IMG/VR virus record: IMGVR_UViG_3300039412_000686
Span: 1 to 25,602 of that record
Source: a virus
DNA length: 25,602 nucleotides
Strand: one strand, 5' to 3'
Shown here: piece by piece, positions 22,986 through 25,602 of the stretch
Layout: each line of letters opens with the position of its first letter
Position numbering within the stretch: the stretch's first letter is position 1
Program-made: the position numbers and the translations under genes
The notes under the pieces: model-generated
The model's input: the letters and a program-made list of their open reading frames with translations, nothing else
The model's database searches: none
What the model was told of the DNA's origin: nothing

Positions 22986-23091
22986 CTTGTTCCTTTTCTC
23001 GCGGCGTGGCGTCCTTCGCAATCTTCGCCTGCACAAGCGAAATCACAAAGGGCACCAACGCCGCGAGAATGACTATAATGCCGGAGGTCAT
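22870..23091 (-). CDS. small N-anchored membrane protein, possible inner-membrane spanin, 73 aa
   Basis: The ATG at 23091 overlaps the stop of the holin candidate (ATGA). Residues 3-20 (SGIIVILAALVPFVISLV) form one membrane segment, followed by a charged helical part (AKIAKDATPREKEQDDETQ) and an amphipathic end. One N-terminal anchor plus a soluble helical tail is the shape of an Rz-type inner-membrane spanin, although it is short for one. The following exported protein starts inside it. Alternatives are a second holin or an antiholin. Confidence 0.5.
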   Translation of the reverse strand: MTSGIIVILAALVPFVISLVQAKIAKDATPREKEQDDETQIDRVIASHNAGNATLLLNGLLARLPDPPSGNPK

Positions 23092-23510
23092 TTCTTGAGC
23101 AGTCCGCGAACGACCGCGTAAACCCCCGCAAGTGCCGCCATGGTCGCGCTGCCGTCGACCGGCGGAATTTTGCCGAGATAAGTGTAGACGCCGATAGCGG
23201 CCTCAACCAAGACGACAATCCAGAACTCTGTCGTAATGTAACCAACCTTGATAACGGGAAGCACCGCCTTCACGTCTTCGTAATCCTTCTCCACAATCGG
23301 CGCGAGAGCCGGAAGGAGTTTGGAAACCGCGCTGAGGCCACCAGCCTTGTGCGCGGCGATCAAAGCGTTGACTTCGTGAGCCGCCTGAATGGCGTCGTCA
23401 AGAAGCGGCTGCGTAGCCGCTTGAATTTGTGACTGAGTGAGAACTGGAGTCGCTACTGCTGTTGCCACTGTGGGCACCGTTGTGGTCGTTGTCTGAGTTG
23501 TATCTGCCAT
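23088..23510 (-). CDS. holin candidate, 140 aa
   Basis: A Thr/Val-rich polar start (TTQTTTTTVPTVATAVATP) and a helical middle (DDAIQAAHEVNALIAAHKAG) precede two hydrophobic segments, TEFWIVVLVEAAIGVYTYLG (about 93-112) and ATMAALAGVYAVVRGLLKK (about 122-140). The last ends in basic residues. The segment GYITTEFW before the first TM is typical of a family of small phage holin-like proteins. Holins open the inner membrane at the end of infection. The gene is clustered with three other small membrane proteins, but no endolysin lies nearby. The leader is A-rich (AAACAAACGAAACAT) without an SD site. Confidence 0.6.
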   Translation of the reverse strand: MADTTQTTTTTVPTVATAVATPVLTQSQIQAATQPLLDDAIQAAHEVNALIAAHKAGGLSAVSKLLPALAPIVEKDYEDVKAVLPVIKVGYITTEFWIVVLVEAAIGVYTYLGKIPPVDGSATMAALAGVYAVVRGLLKK

Positions 23511-23534
23511 ATGTTTCGTTTGTTTTTTCTTTGT

Positions 23535-23801
23535 TTAGTGTTTCAAGAGATGATAGCCCTCAACCGCACCAAAGATAGTGGACACCACGGCGAGAATCGT
23601 GCCCAGCACACGCGCCTTTGTTTTTGTCGCCGTGTCAATCTCCGTTATTGCAGTGTCGTGTCTTTCAAGTTTTACCTCCGCTCTTTCCATGCGAGTCATC
23701 ACCTCAGTGTGGTGATTATCGACTTTAGCGGATAGCGCAATAATGCCAGCATCTATCCTGGCGATCACTGCATTGTTATCGTTTGGATTGAAGTCGCTCA
23801 T
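23535..23801 (-). CDS. coiled-coil plus C-terminal TM protein (XhlA-like), 88 aa
   Basis: Residues 10-60 form a charged amphipathic helix with regular hydrophobic spacing (IDAGIIALSAKVDNHHTEV, MERAEVKLERHDTAITEID), likely a coiled coil. It is followed by one hydrophobic segment, VLGTILAVVSTIFGAVEGY (about 65-83), and a short tail. This order is that of XhlA-type lysis-associated proteins and of some tail-anchored phage proteins. It lies immediately upstream of the holin candidate. The leader has an AAACAAACAAAAAAC run and no SD site. A role as a lysis partner is probable from context and architecture only. Confidence 0.55.
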   Translation of the reverse strand: MSDFNPNDNNAVIARIDAGIIALSAKVDNHHTEVMTRMERAEVKLERHDTAITEIDTATKTKARVLGTILAVVSTIFGAVEGYHLLKH

Positions 23802-23902
23802 GTTTTTTGTTTGTTTGTTTTGCCAGACCGATCACGGCTCTTTGGTGTTATTGTGCAACCATCATAGCTGCCGAACAGGTGGCCGCAGTGCCAGTCAAAG
23901 AC

Positions 23903-24064
23903 TCATTCGGATTCAAGAGGATAAACTGGTTTGCAAGCAAAGATGATAAGGCACAAAATAGTCCATAGGTTTGTCTTTACCTTGACGCGCTTGAGCGATT
24001 CTTCCAGGTGCTCCCGGCTGATTAACAGTGTGTCGGATGATTCTTTCTGGCTCATAGGTTCCAT
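23903..24064 (-). CDS. possible small tail-anchored protein, 53 aa
   Basis: From ATG 24064 (or ATG 24055) this frame gives a polar, charged start (MSQKESSDTLLISREHLEES), a basic amphipathic helix and a hydrophobic segment LWTILCLIIFACKPVY. Other frames are open across the same DNA: a GTG-started frame 23913-24071 begins NNGTYEP, like the small ORF at 24915-25043. Which frame is used, if any, cannot be decided by eye. The region holds the downstream copies of the repeats around the FkbM gene. The remaining bases from 23802 to 23902 show no convincing gene. Confidence 0.3.
   Translation of the reverse strand: MEPMSQKESSDTLLISREHLEESLKRVKVKTNLWTILCLIIFACKPVYPLESE
23964..23974. repeat. 11-base repeat CATAGGTTTGT, copy 1
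   Basis: The same 11 bases recur at 24899-24909 in the same orientation. It accompanies the 22-base repeat in the same order on both sides of the FkbM gene. Confidence 0.5.
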
Positions 24065-24070
24065 TGTTCA
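24049..24070. repeat. 22-base direct repeat, copy 1, downstream of the FkbM gene
   Basis: GGCTCATAGGTTCCATTG then TTCA. It matches 25000-25021 at 21 of 22 positions in the same orientation, and the flanking ATGATT also recurs. It lies 16 bases after the stop of the FkbM gene. Confidence 0.8.
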
Positions 24071-24086
24071 CCGCGTTGTGACACCA

Positions 24087-24851
24087 TTATCGAGGCTTTG
24101 GAAGCACAAATGTATAATTCAAACCATCAATTGCGACCAAGACATAACCACACGCCCTCAATCGGGAAACAGATTTGATCACTTTCCAGGGGCTTGCGGG
24201 CTGGTCAAATTCGACCATTAAAATACGTGGCAAAATGCGGTCATGCAGCATCGCGCGCAGAGCTTCATGCTCCGACCCTTCAATATCCAGCTTTACCAAA
24301 TCAGGCACAGCGTGATTCCGCTCCCTCATTATCTGCCCGATGCTCTTGCATTGCGCCTCCACGAATTGGCCGTTGCTAATTATGGGAAGGATTGAGCACG
24401 ATTCGTCGTTGGGATCTGCGGGGACGTTAAGTTGAAGCACCGTGTCCCCAGAAAATATACCAATGGGAAGAAACGTGAAACGAGGGTTGGCCAGCAGGCC
24501 TGATTTAGAAACATGGCGCAACGCTCTCGGCGTAGGATCAAATGCAAAAACAGTGTGCCCAGCCTTCAAAAGTTTTTCATCAAAGGTGGTGTCCTCGCCA
24601 ACTCCCGCACAATAACAGAGCATCGATGGCGTTATGAACTCAACCGGAACGAGACGACGGCCAAGGTCGCTACCCCAAATCTCAATAGGACCACAGTCAG
24701 TCATTAGTTTGCGCCTGTGGAACGTCGCAAGAGTCAAACACGCACGCGAAGTGGCGTAACAGTAAATCTTGCGCCACACATTGCGCAGCGAAACGGCAGG
24801 AGATCGTTGGAAAATGAACCACGGATTCTTGTTGTGTGATGATGTCTTCAT
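24087..24851 (-). CDS. FkbM-family SAM-dependent methyltransferase, 254 aa
   Basis: The product has the hallmarks of FkbM methyltransferases. There is a SAM-binding loop AGVGEDTTFDEKL (82-94), an acidic strand end FAFDPTPRA (103-110), and VKLDIEGSEHEAL (186-198), the most conserved block of the family, followed by MVEFDQP. A basic, weakly hydrophobic N-terminus (1-48) precedes the domain. FkbM enzymes O-methylate sugars or small molecules and are common in glycan clusters. Between a tail fibre gene and lysis genes it is out of place for core phage functions, so it is probably cargo that alters host surface glycans or virion decoration. Short direct repeats lie on both sides. The start overlaps a 17-codon ORF (24848-24901) as ATGA. 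Confidence 0.8.
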   Translation of the reverse strand: MKTSSHNKNPWFIFQRSPAVSLRNVWRKIYCYATSRACLTLATFHRRKLMTDCGPIEIWGSDLGRRLVPVEFITPSMLCYCAGVGEDTTFDEKLLKAGHTVFAFDPTPRALRHVSKSGLLANPRFTFLPIGIFSGDTVLQLNVPADPNDESCSILPIISNGQFVEAQCKSIGQIMRERNHAVPDLVKLDIEGSEHEALRAMLHDRILPRILMVEFDQPASPWKVIKSVSRLRACGYVLVAIDGLNYTFVLPKPR

Positions 24852-24898
24852 GCGGCGATGGCGATTGGGGCGTTTTTCATTCGGGCGATGAGTTGGTT

Positions 24899-24909
24899 CA
24901 TAGGTTTGT
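24899..24909. repeat. 11-base repeat CATAGGTTTGT, copy 2
   Basis: Second copy of the 11 bases at 23964-23974, 935 bases away. It lies at the start of a 17-codon ORF that runs into the FkbM gene. Confidence 0.5.
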
Positions 24910-24914
24910 ATTGA

Positions 24915-25043
24915 CTACGGAGAGGGGTTCTGCCTAAAGCTCAATTGGTATTGCATGGCATTGGCGCTGGTGGCGGCGGCGCTTTCGTAAATGATTTTTG
25001 GCTCATAGATTCCATTGTTCATGTGCATTTGTAATTCGTTCAT
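24915..25043 (-). CDS. small ORF downstream of the tail fibre gene, 42 aa
   Basis: The ATG at 25043 lies 7 bases after the tail fibre stop, with a weak GGTGAG upstream. The product begins MNELQMHMNNGIYEPKIIYE and continues with an Ala/Ser-rich and Gln-rich end. The segment MNNGIYEP is encoded by copy 2 of the 22-base repeat; copy 1 encodes NNGTYEP in an equivalent frame, so the two may be relics of a duplicated small gene. No function is known. It could be expressed by coupling to the fibre gene. Confidence 0.4.
   Translation of the reverse strand: MNELQMHMNNGIYEPKIIYESAAATSANAMQYQLSFRQNPSP
25000..25021. repeat. 22-base direct repeat, copy 2, upstream of the FkbM gene
   Basis: GGCTCATAGATTCCATTG then TTCA. 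It differs from copy 1 (24049-24070) at one base and lies 951 bases away. It falls inside the 42-aa ORF. Confidence 0.8.
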
Positions 25044-25050
25044 TTTGCAC

Positions 25051-25602
25051 TCACCAAGGTTCCTGCATAAAGTCAATCCTGTATTGAAACAGGCTGGCAT
25101 TAGTCGTATTCCCAGAATAGTAAAACAATGCGCCGGTCGGATTGGCGATCAGATTCAAAGGATTCCCGGCTCCTGCTCCTTTAACATCCTCGGCCAAGTT
25201 ATTTTGAATCACCACAGCCACGCTGTTTGTGTATATCACTTCCCCAATGTATCGGCTTTGTCTCACTGTGGAATTACTCGCGTTTCCAATCGGTGACCAT
25301 CCACTCAAGTTCATCACAATCTGGAAATGGTTGGAATGGCCGGAAACCCATTGGTTAGTCAATATACTATATTGACTACCGATCACATTGGAAAATGAAC
25401 CATAAACAGTGAAATTGTTGGTCATACCAATTGCACCTGTAGGCAAACCCGGCAACACAATTGTCGTTTGATTATTCTGGGTGCTCACCAAATTAGTCAA
25501 TCCGCTGCCATTTAGCCCGTTGAAGATCGGGACCCAAAGCGAGTTGCTGAGGACGAAGGTCTGGCCATTTGTGGACAGCCAAAGACTGCCTTGGGTCAAG
25601 TT
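25051..25602 (-). CDS. C-terminal part of a tail fibre or spike protein (5' end outside the window)
   Basis: The frame is open to the window edge, so the first residues are missing; the TTG at 25599 need not be the true start. The visible 180-odd residues are rich in Asn, Thr, Ser and Gly with repeated short strands (SLWLSTNGQTFVLSNSLWVP, TTIVLPGLPTGAIGM, NHFQIVMNLSGW, NSVAVVIQNNLAED). This is the composition of beta-structured fibre tips that bind host receptors. The ending ASLFQYRIDFMQEPW looks like a complete terminal strand. No chaperone or enzyme motif is seen. Its place before lysis and tail-nozzle genes fits a late structural gene. A bacterial-type surface protein is less likely in this context. 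Confidence 0.55.
   Translation of the reverse strand, partial: NLTQGSLWLSTNGQTFVLSNSLWVPIFNGLNGSGLTNLVSTQNNQTTIVLPGLPTGAIGMTNNFTVYGSFSNVIGSQYSILTNQWVSGHSNHFQIVMNLSGWSPIGNASNSTVRQSRYIGEVIYTNSVAVVIQNNLAEDVKGAGAGNPLNLIANPTGALFYYSGNTTNASLFQYRIDFMQEPW

Noticed and set aside
22982-23245. An 87-codon frame on the - strand across the holin and small membrane genes.
   Set aside because: Arg/Ser-rich shadow composition without membrane segments; the two other frames show clear membrane proteins.

Overview
The window looks like one segment of a tailed double-stranded DNA phage genome, or a very close prophage, with a short-tailed (podovirus, T7-like) virion. The evidence is a phage replication and recombination module on the + strand facing a lysis, tail and internal-virion module on the - strand. 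Genes are packed nearly end to end, with many ATGA, GTGA and TAATG overlaps. No integrase, repressor, tRNA, rRNA, IS element or CRISPR array was seen. Base composition is near balanced, the code is standard, and the host cannot be named. Translation starts are of mixed type: some genes have strong Shine-Dalgarno (SD) sites, while others have only an A-rich leader before the ATG.

Positions 1-12499 (+ strand) hold nucleic-acid metabolism. In order: the tail of an unknown gene, a small unknown gene, a RecA-like Sak4-type ATPase, an unknown gene, a probable ssDNA-binding companion protein, a small HELIE-motif protein, two micro-genes with strong SD sites, a DnaQ-type exonuclease with a DUF3820 tail, a DHH phosphoesterase, a PurD-like ATP-grasp enzyme, a ParB-domain protein with what looks like a degenerate methyltransferase tail, a Lar-like zinc ribbon, a DPPY adenine-methyltransferase-like protein, a small unknown, a uracil-DNA-glycosylase/family A DNA polymerase fusion, an HNH protein, a DUF3987-type ATPase (probable helicase) and a 25-codon micro-gene. 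Together they could copy, recombine, proofread, repair and protect phage DNA.

Positions 12501-25602 (- strand, read from right to left) hold late genes: the 3' part of a tail fibre or spike gene, a small ORF, an FkbM-family methyltransferase flanked by short direct repeats, a small membrane-protein candidate, a four-gene membrane/lysis cluster (coiled-coil plus TM protein, two-TM holin candidate, and an overlapping pair resembling spanins), two consecutive proteins that together resemble the T7 gp12 tail nozzle, a GNAT-like gp13 analogue, two gp14-like proteins, a coiled-coil protein and a 1595-residue ejection protein with a zinc metallopeptidase motif. This order follows T7 genes 12-13-14-15-16. 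No endolysin, capsid, portal or terminase gene lies inside the window.

The points most worth a second look are the repeat-flanked FkbM cargo, the ParB/Lar/methyltransferase overlap cluster, the protease motif in the ejection protein, altered catalytic motifs in three core enzymes (Sak4 Walker A, polymerase motif C, ATP-grasp metal site), and the micro-gene chain at 2634-2793.
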